DNA of 64,000 nucleotides from Paraburkholderia sp. Ac-20340 (lineage in GTDB: Bacteria; Pseudomonadota; Gammaproteobacteria; Burkholderiales; Burkholderiaceae), in NCBI RefSeq assembly GCF_017104965.1, contig NZ_JAAGPR010000006.1, positions 372,001-436,000 of the forward strand, read 5' to 3'. Below are positions 17,036-25,918 of the stretch, piece by piece; positions within the stretch are counted from its first letter, which is position 1; the number at the start of each line of letters is the position of its first letter. The translations under genes and the position numbers were made by a program. A model generated the notes under the pieces. That model worked only from the letters and a program-made list of their open reading frames with translations, made no database searches and was not told the DNA's origin.

Positions 17036-17740
17036 TTAACGCAGCGCGCTGAACGGGTCCGCTGCGCTGCCTGCTGCCTTGCCGGCTGCCGCGCCCGCGG
17101 CGGACGTTGCCGCATTCGTCGCTGCATTCGTGGCCGCATTCGTTGCGGCGCTGGTGGCTGCAGACGTCGCGGCGCCCGGCGCCGGATCTGCCGCTTCCTG
17201 AACCTTCGGCGCAGACTTCGTCACGTGCCTCACATAGCGCGGCTTCTTCGCCTTCGCCTTCGGCTCGGGCGGGAACAGCGAATCTTCGCCGAGCGTGTCG
17301 CGCAACTGCTTCGCGAGCGCCTGGGCGTCCGACTTCGCATCGCCTTGCAGCGAAGCGTCCTGACGCAGTTCGCCGAGCGATTCCGTCGCTACGCGCAGAC
17401 CGGCGACCGCGAGCACGCTCTTGGCGCTGCGATCGGTCTGGTCGCGCTGCAGCGCTTCCTGCGCCGCCACGATGGCCTGACCATAGTGCTGCTGCTGGAA
17501 CTGGATCTGCGCGATGCGCGACCACGGTTCTTCGCGCGTCGGATCGGCGGCTGCGAGTTTCTGATAGGCCTGGATAGCCTGGTCCTGGTTACCTGCCTTC
17601 GATTGGGCGTCCGCGTCGGCGAGCGCCTTATTGAAGGCTTCGGGCGAGGAGGAAAGCGTGTTTGCCGGAGTGGTACAACCTGCCATAACGCCGCAAGCGA
17701 TCACTGCCCCCGTGAGCATCGAAAAGACCCGCTTTTTCAT
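17036..17740 (-). CDS. T6SS-associated TPR-like lipoprotein
   Basis: A 234-residue predicted lipoprotein, first gene of the minus-strand T6SS operon. A short signal ends in the lipobox V-M-A-G-C (Cys22). Residues about 35-120 look like two or three tetratricopeptide helices (A-Y-Q-K-L-A-A-A-D-P, then W-S-R-I-A-Q-I-Q and A-I-V-A-A-Q-E-A-L). A basic Lys/Pro stretch near 155-170 is followed by a tail of four-residue Ala-Ala-Thr-(Ser/Asn) repeats. Burkholderia T6SS loci commonly have a lipoprotein at this place, but its function is not settled; a scaffold or cell-wall role is inference. Confidence 0.85.
   Translation of the reverse strand: MKKRVFSMLTGAVIACGVMAGCTTPANTLSSSPEAFNKALADADAQSKAGNQDQAIQAYQKLAAADPTREEPWSRIAQIQFQQQHYGQAIVAAQEALQRDQTDRSAKSVLAVAGLRVATESLGELRQDASLQGDAKSDAQALAKQLRDTLGEDSLFPPEPKAKAKKPRYVRHVTKSAPKVQEAADPAPGAATSAATSAATNAATNAATNAATSAAGAAAGKAAGSAADPFSALR
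17106..17171 (-). repeat. Degenerate 12-bp tandem repeat inside the lipoprotein gene
   Basis: About five and a half copies of a 12-base unit (such as GTTGCCGCATTC, GTCGCTGCATTC, GTGGCCGCATTC) encode the four-residue Ala-Ala-Thr-(Ser/Asn) repeat. Copy number could vary between strains without breaking the frame. Confidence 0.8.
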
Positions 17741-18110
17741 CGTTCTTTCACCGCCGTTTGATTTTTAATTCAAGGAGAGAAGCCAGAGTTTTACTTATCC
17801 CCCAGCGCGCGGGTATAGTACAGGCCAATTTTCTATAATTCAACTGGCTTTGAAAAGGTAAAGAAAGAAAAAAGGTGGCTGTGTGGAAGCCTTGATGTGC
17901 TTGACGATGCATTGAGAAGCACGAACACCGGTAAAAAGGAAAGTATTTCCGAGCCACCAGATTGGACTCGCTTTGAGGCAAGCAATCTTTTCCGAATTTT
18001 ATTAAAAACGATCATCACGGGGATAATGTTCTTCCAATGCGCTTTGCATTACTCGTGACCCTGCGTATTTAACGAAGCTGGAGAGTTCGGGCTTGAGGCC
18101 CGCGATAAAA
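17741..18110. promoter_or_regulatory. Divergent T6SS promoter region, AT-rich
   Basis: About 370 bases separate the minus-strand tssBC operon from tssJ. The base composition is clearly more AT-rich than the flanks, with several T and A tracts, which suits a silencer-bound or sigma-controlled regulatory region. Short ORFs here (17748-17981 and 17833-18018, minus) have no ribosome site or family likeness. I searched for a sigma54 -24/-12 element on both strands and saw none with the invariant GG and GC. Confidence 0.6.
17815..17843 (-). promoter_or_regulatory. Candidate sigma70 promoter for the tssBC operon
   Basis: On the minus strand, TTGAAT (17843-17838) and TACTAT (17820-17815) are separated by exactly 17 bases, 4/6 matches each to the consensus boxes. 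It points toward the lipoprotein-tssB-tssC genes with a leader of about 70 bases. Confidence 0.4.
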
Positions 18111-18737
18111 ATGACTGCGCGCATTATTCAAATTGCATCGACCACCGCCATGATCTGCACCGCTGCCACTTTGCTTGGCGGATGTGCAGCGGCAGTGCCC
18201 GCAATCGGCAGCGCGGCATCCGCGGCCCTGCAAATCGTGGGTATCGGCAAGCCCGACGTACCGGACGCACAGAAACCGCCTCGCGATCTGGGCGTCACGC
18301 TTTACGCGGCGCGTAATCTCAATGCTGCCACCGATAACAAGCCGCTCGCACTAGTGGTACGCCTCTATTCGCTCAAGGACCCCACTTCGTTCGAGCAGGC
18401 GCCGTTCGATACTTTTACCGATCCGGCGAAAGAAAAAAGCACCTTGGGCGCCGATTTGCTGAGCGTGCGCGAAATCACGCTGATCCCTGGCCAACGCTAT
18501 AACGCAACTGAAAAAGTCTCGCGCGAAGCACAGGCTTTCGGTATCGTCGCGCTGTTTAGAGACCCGGCAATGCAACGCTGGAAATTCGCTTTCGATCCTG
18601 CGAAATCGGAGAAATCCGGCATAATGGTTGGACTGCACAACTGCGCGATGACGGTGACGAGCGGTACGGTAATTCCGGCCGATGCCGCCCAATCCTCGCA
18701 ACCGCTGAATCTGCTTTCATCGGTAACTTGTGGATGA
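18111..18737 (+). CDS. tssJ: T6SS outer-membrane lipoprotein TssJ
   Basis: TssJ anchors the T6SS membrane complex in the outer membrane and binds the periplasmic end of TssM. From the ATG at 18111 the protein is 208 residues with lipobox L-G-G-C (Cys25). An upstream TTG at 18093 would only add six residues. The core has the family's beta-sandwich pattern with L-V-V-R-L-Y-S-L near residues 80-90 and a D-L-L-S-V-R-E segment. It begins the tssJ-tssK-tssL block, though 189 bases separate it from tssK. Confidence 0.9.
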   Translation: MTARIIQIASTTAMICTAATLLGGCAAAVPAIGSAASAALQIVGIGKPDVPDAQKPPRDLGVTLYAARNLNAATDNKPLALVVRLYSLKDPTSFEQAPFDTFTDPAKEKSTLGADLLSVREITLIPGQRYNATEKVSREAQAFGIVALFRDPAMQRWKFAFDPAKSEKSGIMVGLHNCAMTVTSGTVIPADAAQSSQPLNLLSSVTCG

Positions 18738-18926
18738 ATCGGCGGGCCGCAATCGAATTATGCAAATTTAAGCGGGCCAGAAGAATCGCAATGCCGCTGC
18801 AATAGATGCACAGTAATTGAAGCAAAAAGTGAAGCAGAATCGGCAGCAAAACCGGACCTCTTCAACCAACAATCCAGTCCGCCGGCAGGCATGGCGAGAC
18901 AAGATCGACGCATAAGCTGAATCATC
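18738..18926 (+). other. Gap between tssJ and tssK
   Basis: A 189-base non-coding spacer with an AT-rich first half. I see neither a clear terminator nor a strong promoter; co-transcription with a long spacer is possible. Confidence 0.3.
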
Positions 18927-20273
18927 ATGAGCTATTCCTCGAAAGTGCTTTGGGGGGAAGGCCTGTTTCTCAGGCCTCAGCACTTCCAGCGGCAGGACGC
19001 CTATCACGAAGCCCGGCTCTTCGAATCGATCCAGGCGATCCAGCCATACAACTGGGGCGTGCGCTCGATCCGCATCGATCACGACTCGCTCGGCAGCAAT
19101 ATCCTGCGCCTGAGTGAGTTGTCGCTGGTGTTTCCCGACGGCACGCTCTACTCCGCGCCGCAGGCCGACGACCTGCCGCCGCCGGTCGCACTCGACGCGC
19201 TGCCCGAAGGCATCAACGAATTCACGTTTTATCTCGCGCTGCATCAGGTGCGCGAAAACGGCTCGAATTACACGGGCGACCGTAACGAAGGCTTTATCGC
19301 GCGCTATGTGAGCGAACAGGCCAGTGTGGCCGATCACTACACGGACGCCACGCAAGCCGACATCACGTTCCTCAAGAACAATGTGAAGCTCGTCGCGCAC
19401 ACCGAGCCGCGCGATCAACTGCTTTCGGTGCCGGTCGTGCGCGTGCGGCGCACGGCGTCGTCGGGTTTCGAAGCCGATGAATCGTTCGTGCCGCCGAGCC
19501 TCGCGATCGAAGCGTCGCCGCTATTGCATCAGCGTTTGCGCCGCCTGATCGACGCCTTGCAGGCCAAGGTCAATGCGCTCTACGGTTTCCATCGCGAGCC
19601 GACCAAGAACATCATTGAATTCCGCTCGGGCGATATCGCTTCGTTCTGGCTGCTGCATACGGCCAGCGGCGCATTCGCGACGCTCGCGCATCTCTATCAG
19701 CATTCGGCGCTGCATCCCGAACGTCTGTATCAGGAACTGCTGCGTCTCGCGGGCCAGTTGCTGACGTTCTCGAAGAATCACACGCTGGCCGATCTGCCCG
19801 CTTATCGTCACGACGATCCGGGCCCGGGCTTCGCGCGACTCGATGCAATTCTGCGCGACCTGCTGGAAACGGTGATCTCCACGCAGTACTTTTCGATTGC
19901 GCTGGAAGAAGTGCGGGCGTCGTTCCATATCGGCCGTCTCGACTCCGGCAAGATCGACGACAAGACCACCTTCTATCTGGCCGTTTCCGCCGATATGCAG
20001 GCCGTCGATCTGGTCGATGCCGTGCCCGCGCGTTTCAAGGTGGGCGCGCCCGACGACGTGGACAAGCTCGTGCTCTCGGCCATGCCGGGCGTGCGCCTCG
20101 TCTACACGCCGCAAGTGCCGCCGGCGATTCCCGTGCGGCCCGGCGCGTGCTATTTCGCGCTGGAATCGCGCAGCGCGCTGTATGAACGCATGATTCAGGC
20201 GCAGTCGGCCATGGTGTACACGCCTTCGGGCATCAACGATCTCAAACTCGAACTGATTGCGGTGACGTCATGA
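18927..20273 (+). CDS. tssK: T6SS baseplate protein TssK
   Basis: TssK trimers connect the baseplate (TssFG) to the membrane complex (TssLM). The 448-residue product begins MSYSSKVLWGEGLFLRPQHF, the typical N terminus (V-x-W-x-E-G-x-F-L-x-P-Q-H-F-Q). A C-terminal region with P-G-V-R-L-V-Y-T-P and Y-F-A-L-E fits the membrane-complex-binding domain. The stop overlaps the tssL start by four bases (ATGA). Confidence 0.96.
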   Translation: MSYSSKVLWGEGLFLRPQHFQRQDAYHEARLFESIQAIQPYNWGVRSIRIDHDSLGSNILRLSELSLVFPDGTLYSAPQADDLPPPVALDALPEGINEFTFYLALHQVRENGSNYTGDRNEGFIARYVSEQASVADHYTDATQADITFLKNNVKLVAHTEPRDQLLSVPVVRVRRTASSGFEADESFVPPSLAIEASPLLHQRLRRLIDALQAKVNALYGFHREPTKNIIEFRSGDIASFWLLHTASGAFATLAHLYQHSALHPERLYQELLRLAGQLLTFSKNHTLADLPAYRHDDPGPGFARLDAILRDLLETVISTQYFSIALEEVRASFHIGRLDSGKIDDKTTFYLAVSADMQAVDLVDAVPARFKVGAPDDVDKLVLSAMPGVRLVYTPQVPPAIPVRPGACYFALESRSALYERMIQAQSAMVYTPSGINDLKLELIAVTS

Positions 20274-21055
20274 GCAACGCGCCCTCCCTTTTCGGCGACG
20301 CCCCGCCGCCCACCCTCGCGCCGCAGATGCCGGCGAGCGATCCCGCCTATCAGGTGCGCTCGCTGCTCGATCTGCTGTACGACGGCTTCTTCATGCTGTT
20401 CCTGCTGAAGAACGGCCGCGAGCCTGGCGATGCGGCGGAATTCACTTCGCGTGTGCAGCAGTTTCTCGGCGATTTCGAACGCGGCGCGAAGAAACTGAAT
20501 GTGTCGGCCGAAGACGTCTATGCCGCGAAGTTCGCGTTCTGCGCCGCCATCGACGAATCGGTGCTGTGTTCGCAGTTCAAGATCCGCTCGGACTGGGAGC
20601 GCCGGCCGCTGCAACTCGCGCTGTTCGGCGAGCAACTGGCGGGCGAAAAGTTCTTCCAGTATCTGGAGGAATGCCGTGCGCGCGGTCCCGCGCGTCTGCA
20701 GTCACTCGAAGTCTTTCATATGTGCCTGCTACTGGGCTTCCAGGGCAAGTACATGCTCGAAGGCCCGGAAAAGCTCGCGTATCTCACGGCACGCGTGGGT
20801 GACGAAATCGCGCATATCAAGGGCAAACGTGCGCCGTTCGCACCGCACTGGCCGCTGCCCGATCAGGTCGCGCACCGTTTGAAGCGCGAAGTGCCGCTCT
20901 GGACGATAGGCGCCGTGTTCGCGCTGGTTGGCATTCTCGCGTGGACGGGACTCAATACCTGGCTGCGCGACAGCACGCTACGCACGCTCGCGCCGTATAC
21001 GAATATCGTCAAGCTCGGGCCGCAATCGGCCAATCTCACGATTTCGCTGCCTTGA
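20270..21055 (+). CDS. tssL: T6SS inner-membrane protein TssL (DotU/IcmH family)
   Basis: TssL pairs with TssM in the inner membrane and contacts the baseplate. The 261-residue protein has a cytoplasmic DotU domain (about 30-200) with the conserved Y-A-A-K-F-A-F-C-A-A-I-D-E-S segment at 84-97 and a single C-terminal helix at about 210-231. The short periplasmic tail has no OmpA domain; the separate OmpA-type protein at 5765-6724 probably supplies cell-wall binding. Translation is coupled to tssK. Confidence 0.96.
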   Translation: MSNAPSLFGDAPPPTLAPQMPASDPAYQVRSLLDLLYDGFFMLFLLKNGREPGDAAEFTSRVQQFLGDFERGAKKLNVSAEDVYAAKFAFCAAIDESVLCSQFKIRSDWERRPLQLALFGEQLAGEKFFQYLEECRARGPARLQSLEVFHMCLLLGFQGKYMLEGPEKLAYLTARVGDEIAHIKGKRAPFAPHWPLPDQVAHRLKREVPLWTIGAVFALVGILAWTGLNTWLRDSTLRTLAPYTNIVKLGPQSANLTISLP

Positions 21056-21106
21056 ATCTGTTTGCGTGAATTCCGCAGATAGTTCGGAAAGCTAATCGAT
21101 ACAACC

Positions 21107-21136
21107 AACGCGCTTTCGGGCGCGTTTGTCTTTTCT
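21107..21136 (+). terminator. Rho-independent terminator after tssL
   Basis: AACGCGC (21107-21113), loop TTTCGG, GCGCGTT (21120-21126), then a T-rich run ending TTTTCT. It closes the tssJKL transcript and abuts the 3' end of the convergent diguanylate cyclase gene. Confidence 0.8.
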
Positions 21137-21141
21137 AGCGC

Positions 21142-22191
21142 TCACGCAGCCGTCACTACCCGATCGCGGCCCGTCATCTTCGCGCGATAAAGGCTGGCAT
21201 CGGCCTGCTTGAGCCACGCGGCGTGATCCATCATCGACTCGTCGCATTGCGCGACGCCCACGCTCACCGTGCACGGGCATTGCCCGCCCTCTTCCTTGTT
21301 CTTTTCCCGCACGGCGGCCACGAAACGCTCGGCCACCGACCGCGCCTCGGCGAGCGTCGCGCCGGGCAGCACGACGCCGAACTCCTCGCCGCCATAGCGC
21401 CCGATGCTGTCGCTCACGCGAAAATGATCGCGCAGCAAACCCGCAAACGCGCACAGCACGGCGTCGCCGGCCTGGTGACCGCGCGTATCGTTGACGTGCT
21501 TGAAGTGATCGAGATCGACGAGCATCAATGACGACGCATAACGCGTCGCGCGGCAACGCTCGAATTCATCGGCGAGCAGGTTTTCCCAGTGACGGCGATT
21601 GAGCAGGCCGGTGAGGCCGTCGGTGCGGCTGAGGCCTTCAAGAATGCGCGTCTGTTCCGCGAGCTTGCGGGAAATGCGATAGGTGCTCCAGCCCAGCGCA
21701 ATCGGATAGACGATCAAGAACGGCAGACACGCGACGATGGTGGGCATGCGCGTAACGGGCTCGAACACGAAACCGAGCACCAGCCAGCCGCCAAGCAGCC
21801 CGACCAGATGCGCGAGCACGCCGCGCAGAAATAACGTGAGGCCGCCCGCCGCGATGTTGTCCATGCTGAGCATCACGAGGAGCAGCACGCTCGGCAGCAG
21901 ATTGAAGCGCATCGCGACCACCCACAGACCGCCCAGCGCCGAATCGATCATCAGATTAAAGCGCTCGCCGCGATACGGCACGACACAGGCATGCGCGGCC
22001 CGGCGCGCGACGTGCGGCCAGATGAAACCGTGAAAAACCAGCAGCGACCACAGCACCGCGCCGCGCCCCTGCTGCGCGAACACCGCCGCCACGCAGAAGA
22101 AGCCGAGCGCGAGGCCCACCATACGCAGGCGCCAGGTGCGCTCGACGAAACGCCTGCCCTTGCCGGCCATGGGATGCTTGCTCGGTTTCAT
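21142..22191 (-). CDS. Membrane diguanylate cyclase, MASE2-GGDEF
   Basis: Synthesises cyclic di-GMP from two GTP. From the ATG at 22191 (MKPSKHPMAG) the protein has 349 residues; the open frame further upstream to 22413 shows no family likeness. Residues about 15-185 form a MASE2-type membrane sensor with several helices and the segments W-P-H-V-A and N-L-M-I-D-S. The catalytic domain carries an intact GGEEF at 267-271 and the product-inhibition site R-V-S-D at 258-261, five residues before it, so both activity and feedback control look preserved. It is convergent with tssL. A link between c-di-GMP and the T6SS is possible but rests only on proximity. Confidence 0.93.
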   Translation of the reverse strand: MKPSKHPMAGKGRRFVERTWRLRMVGLALGFFCVAAVFAQQGRGAVLWSLLVFHGFIWPHVARRAAHACVVPYRGERFNLMIDSALGGLWVVAMRFNLLPSVLLLVMLSMDNIAAGGLTLFLRGVLAHLVGLLGGWLVLGFVFEPVTRMPTIVACLPFLIVYPIALGWSTYRISRKLAEQTRILEGLSRTDGLTGLLNRRHWENLLADEFERCRATRYASSLMLVDLDHFKHVNDTRGHQAGDAVLCAFAGLLRDHFRVSDSIGRYGGEEFGVVLPGATLAEARSVAERFVAAVREKNKEEGGQCPCTVSVGVAQCDESMMDHAAWLKQADASLYRAKMTGRDRVVTAA

Positions 22192-22592
22192 GCTCGAATC
22201 GAATCCTGACCTGTTGTTGTGCTGCTTTTTAGTCCTGCGTCCTGTCTCGCTACCCGGCCCCGCTAACGCGCGCGCAACCCCGCGCGCGCACCGGAATGCG
22301 GCCATTGTGCCATTGCATGCGCCATGCGTAACGGGCTTTTGAGGCGCTTTTCGATGCATGCGCGCGGCCGATGTGACAGCGCGATGAAAGTGGCAATCAA
22401 ACGGCCGACCCACGGCCCCAACCTTCCGCTTCTTACCAACCGTTACAGAAGCGACGCGATCGTTGCACCTGTACGCGCTCTGCCTTCCTAGAATTCTTCA
22501 GACCGTTGCGCGGCCAACCCGCCGAACGGTCGTACAGCCAAACCGGCAAGACATACCCATCGCGTGGAACATCACGCAGACAAGGAGTTCGT
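22192..22592. promoter_or_regulatory. Divergent promoter region, cyclase / DUF4142
   Basis: About 400 bases between two divergent starts. It must hold both promoters. I cannot assign -35/-10 boxes with confidence. The only clear element is the AAGGAG ribosome site just before 22593. Confidence 0.4.
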
Positions 22593-23147
22593 ATGATTCG
22601 CCTCTCGCTTGCTTCTCTCGCCAGTGCTTCCGCAGTCGGCCTTCTCGCGCTCTCCATGAGCGCCCACGCGCAGACCGCGGCGCCCGCAACGACCGCCGCC
22701 GCACCGGAACTGCACGCCGCCGACAAAAGCTTTATCGCCGATGGCACGCAAACGGTCGCCACCCAGCGCGACGCCGCGCGTATCGCCGATTCGCGCTCGA
22801 CCGACCGCGAAGTGAAGGCCTTCGCGGAACAGCTCGTCGCCGATTATTCGAAGCTTTCGGATTCGATGCGCGCCGCCAGCCCGCGCGGCGTCGACGTGCC
22901 GCGTAACGATCCCGACACCGCCGTGATCGACGGCATCAAGAACCTGCGCGGCGCCGATTTCGACAAGGCGTATATCGAACAGGTGGCGCTGGGCGGCCAG
23001 CAGAAGACGCTTTCGGCCTTCCAGGCGGAGATCGCCTCGGGCCGCGATGCGGGCCTCAAAAAGGCCGCCAGCGAAGGACTGCCCGTGATCCAGGCCGATA
23101 TCGCCAAGGCGAAGGAACTGGCTCAACGCAAGCATCTGGCGGGCTGA
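22593..23147 (+). CDS. DUF4142 exported protein
   Basis: A 184-residue periplasmic protein with a signal peptide of about 27 residues ending A-H-A and an all-helical DUF4142 (ferritin-like) domain over about 45-180. Typical segments are D-K-S-F-I-A-D-G-T-Q-T and S-T-D-R-E-V-K-A-F-A, with a V-A-D-Y stretch. The ATG at 22593 has a strong AAGGAG ribosome site; the longer frame from 22506 lacks one. The function of DUF4142 proteins is not established; many respond to envelope or general stress. Confidence 0.88.
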   Translation: MIRLSLASLASASAVGLLALSMSAHAQTAAPATTAAAPELHAADKSFIADGTQTVATQRDAARIADSRSTDREVKAFAEQLVADYSKLSDSMRAASPRGVDVPRNDPDTAVIDGIKNLRGADFDKAYIEQVALGGQQKTLSAFQAEIASGRDAGLKKAASEGLPVIQADIAKAKELAQRKHLAG

Positions 23148-23190
23148 ACGCCGCCGTGGCGGCACGCCTGAGCGCGTGCCGGTCAATCTA

Positions 23191-23222
23191 AAGGGCGCGG
23201 CGCCCGCACGGCCCGCGCCCTT
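23191..23222. terminator. Probable terminator hairpin between convergent genes
   Basis: AAGGGCGCGG (23191-23200) and CCGCGCCCTT (23213-23222) form a perfect 10-bp stem between the convergent DUF4142 and TMEM175-type genes. There is no long T run, so termination may be partial. Confidence 0.55.
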
Positions 23223-23239
23223 CGCATCTGAAACGTCGA

Positions 23240-23839
<600 letters not shown>

Positions 23840-23951
23840 CGGCTTCGCCAGGCACGGGACAGAAATTGCAGGACAAGAAAGGTAGCCGAAAGTATGGCCG
23901 AAAGCGCGCGCCGATGCCACGTAGCGCCGGCACACACCTGAGAGGAACGCC

Positions 23952-24650
23952 ATGGCGATGGATTCAGGCGAACGAAGCGAGACCGCTCAATCGGTAGACT
24001 GGCGACGCGTGCGGGTCTGGGATCTGCCCACGCGGCTGTTTCACTGGCTCACGGTCGGACTGGTGGCGCTCGCGTGGCTATCGCAGCGTATGAACTGGAT
24101 GCAGCTGCACGTGCGCGCGGGCGAAACGCTGCTCGCGCTGGTCCTGTTCCGTCTGATGTGGGGCTGTTGCGGCAGCGAAACCGCGCGCTTTACCCGCTTT
24201 CTGGCAACGCCCGCAGCGGCGTGGCGCCATCTGCGTCAACTCGGGCGCCGCGAGCCCGATGTGCAGGTGGGACACAACGCGGCCGGCGGCTGGATGGTGA
24301 TGTTGCTGCTCGCGCTGCTGTTCGCGGAGACGCTCAGCGGCCTCTACGTCAACAACGATATCGCCGATGAAGGCCCGCTTTCGGAGATCGTGCCGGCGGC
24401 GATCGCCAATATGATTTCGGCTATTCACGCGTATGGCTGGGACGTGCTGGCCGCGGCCGTCGTGCTGCACGTTTGCGCAATCGGCCTGTATGCGCTGCTG
24501 AAAGGGCACAACCTCGTCGGGCCGATGGTGACGGGTATCAAGCCGCTGCCCGTCACGTCACGCGCGCCACGGCGCACCTCGCTGTGGCTCGCGGTGTTGC
24601 TGATGGGATTTGCCGCGCTGGTGACGGCGTTATTGGCGTTTTATCTCTAG
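23952..24650 (+). CDS. Cytochrome b561-type membrane protein
   Basis: A 232-residue di-heme b-type cytochrome of the b561 / hydrogenase-cytochrome-b family. The N-terminal R-V-W-D-L-P-T-R-L-F-H-W motif (about 20-31) is diagnostic. Four or five helices carry candidate heme ligands in R-L-F-H-W, Q-L-H-V-R, V-G-H-N-A-A-G-G-W and V-V-L-H-V-C. The ATG at 23952 follows a GAGAGGA ribosome site; an ATG two codons later is an alternative. Such proteins pass electrons between quinones and periplasmic acceptors; no partner cytochrome or enzyme is adjacent. Confidence 0.9.
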   Translation: MAMDSGERSETAQSVDWRRVRVWDLPTRLFHWLTVGLVALAWLSQRMNWMQLHVRAGETLLALVLFRLMWGCCGSETARFTRFLATPAAAWRHLRQLGRREPDVQVGHNAAGGWMVMLLLALLFAETLSGLYVNNDIADEGPLSEIVPAAIANMISAIHAYGWDVLAAAVVLHVCAIGLYALLKGHNLVGPMVTGIKPLPVTSRAPRRTSLWLAVLLMGFAALVTALLAFYL

Positions 24651-24676
24651 GCACACGCCAAACTGCACAGCGGCGC

Positions 24677-25771
24677 TCACCCCGCCGGCACCGTCAGGAT
24701 CGGCGCCTTCTGGTCCTGATTCGCCTGGGCCAGCGCGATCAGATTCTGCAGCACCGTCAGCGCGTATTTCGAATCGAAATCGTCGTTGTCGATCCAGTAA
24801 GTCGCGCCGTGATAGTCGATGGTGGCATACGCGCCGGCCGGCGCGCGCTCGCCCACATGCACCACGATGGTCGGCCGGGTTTCGCCGCCGATCAGATGCA
24901 CCGTCGGCATGGTCGCGCCGCGCGAGACATCGCTCTCGGGCACCGAAATCTGCGCGCCCAGATTGCTCAAGATCCCCATCACCGAGCGCGTCACCATATT
25001 GATCGTGTGACCGTTGCCGCCCAACGCAGGCGCATTCACCACCTGATACTCGCGCACGACCGGCGACAGATGCAGCAGCTTGCGCACCTCGGCGAGATCG
25101 GCGGCCGATTCGGGCGGCGCACCGTCGGCGCCCAGACTCATCGTCACGTGCGCCTGGTGATCGTGCTCGTCCTGCTTGTAGCTGATGGTCAACTGGCCCG
25201 CCAGTTGCAGCCGCCGCAGCGCGCGCAGCAGTTCGAAGAAGCCGGGATTGCCGTCGCTGCTCGGTCCGCCCAGCGGCGCGGCATTCTGCAATCCGCCGAT
25301 CGACTGCACCGACAGCCGCAGCAACAGGTCGATGGGCACGCCGCTATCGGCGAGCGGCAGCACCAGTTCGGTCGGCAAGGGGCGGATATAACCGGTTGCG
25401 AGCGCGTCGCCCGTGGTCGGCACGAAGGTGAAGGTCGGGTGATTCGAGTACGTCGCGCCCACGCTCGCCTGGCCGTAGCTCGTGCCCGCGTTGCGCGAAC
25501 CGCCTTCGGCGAGCGCGCCGGCGTTGGCTTCGAAGGTGTACGACGCGATGATCTGGCTGACCGCCACGAACGACGGCGAATCGCCATAACGCAGCCCGAC
25601 GATGGTCGCCAGCATCTCGCGTTTCTTGGCGTCGCCGAGCGCGCGTTCGTAATCGACCTGATCGGTGCGCAACATATGCGGACCGAACCAGGCGCAACCG
25701 GACATCATCAGGACAGGACAAAAGGCAGCAGCGATCAGACGCCGCCGGGACAGCAGGCGAAATGAAATCAT
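24677..25771 (-). CDS. Unrecognised exported lipoprotein
   Basis: A 364-residue predicted lipoprotein with lipobox L-M-M-S-G-C (Cys about 25) after a basic N terminus (S-R-R-R-L). I do not recognise the family. The mature part mixes Gly/Ser-rich sections with a central segment (about 130-230) that looks like alternating strands and helices, and the C-terminal half includes V-H-V-G-E-R-A-P and a Y-W-I-D-N-D-D-F-D-S-K-Y-A segment. The ATG at 25771 is chosen because it places the lipobox correctly; the longer frame to 25846 does not. It is divergent from the H-NS-like gene. An outer-membrane structural or assembly role is only a guess. Confidence 0.75.
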   Translation of the reverse strand: MISFRLLSRRRLIAAAFCPVLMMSGCAWFGPHMLRTDQVDYERALGDAKKREMLATIVGLRYGDSPSFVAVSQIIASYTFEANAGALAEGGSRNAGTSYGQASVGATYSNHPTFTFVPTTGDALATGYIRPLPTELVLPLADSGVPIDLLLRLSVQSIGGLQNAAPLGGPSSDGNPGFFELLRALRRLQLAGQLTISYKQDEHDHQAHVTMSLGADGAPPESAADLAEVRKLLHLSPVVREYQVVNAPALGGNGHTINMVTRSVMGILSNLGAQISVPESDVSRGATMPTVHLIGGETRPTIVVHVGERAPAGAYATIDYHGATYWIDNDDFDSKYALTVLQNLIALAQANQDQKAPILTVPAG

Positions 25772-25918
25772 GGAAGGTATCGAGGGAAAGTGCGCACAGC
25801 CGTCCTGGGTAGCAAGCTCTATGCCCCGCCGTGCCTGCATCGCCATGCGCGCAAGGACAGCGCCCGGCGCATGGCGTAAAATCGGCGCTCCCCTTCACTC
25901 GACCGATAGAACGCGCAG

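Noticed and set aside
17106..17171. Possible CRISPR-like repeat
   Set aside because: Units are contiguous 12-bp codon repeats without spacers inside a lipoprotein gene.
17748..18018. Two short minus-strand ORFs in the divergent T6SS region
   Set aside because: AT-rich control region, no ribosome site, no family signal; better explained as promoter DNA.
17741..18110. Sigma54 promoter for the T6SS
   Set aside because: No -24/-12 pair with invariant GG and GC at correct spacing on either strand.
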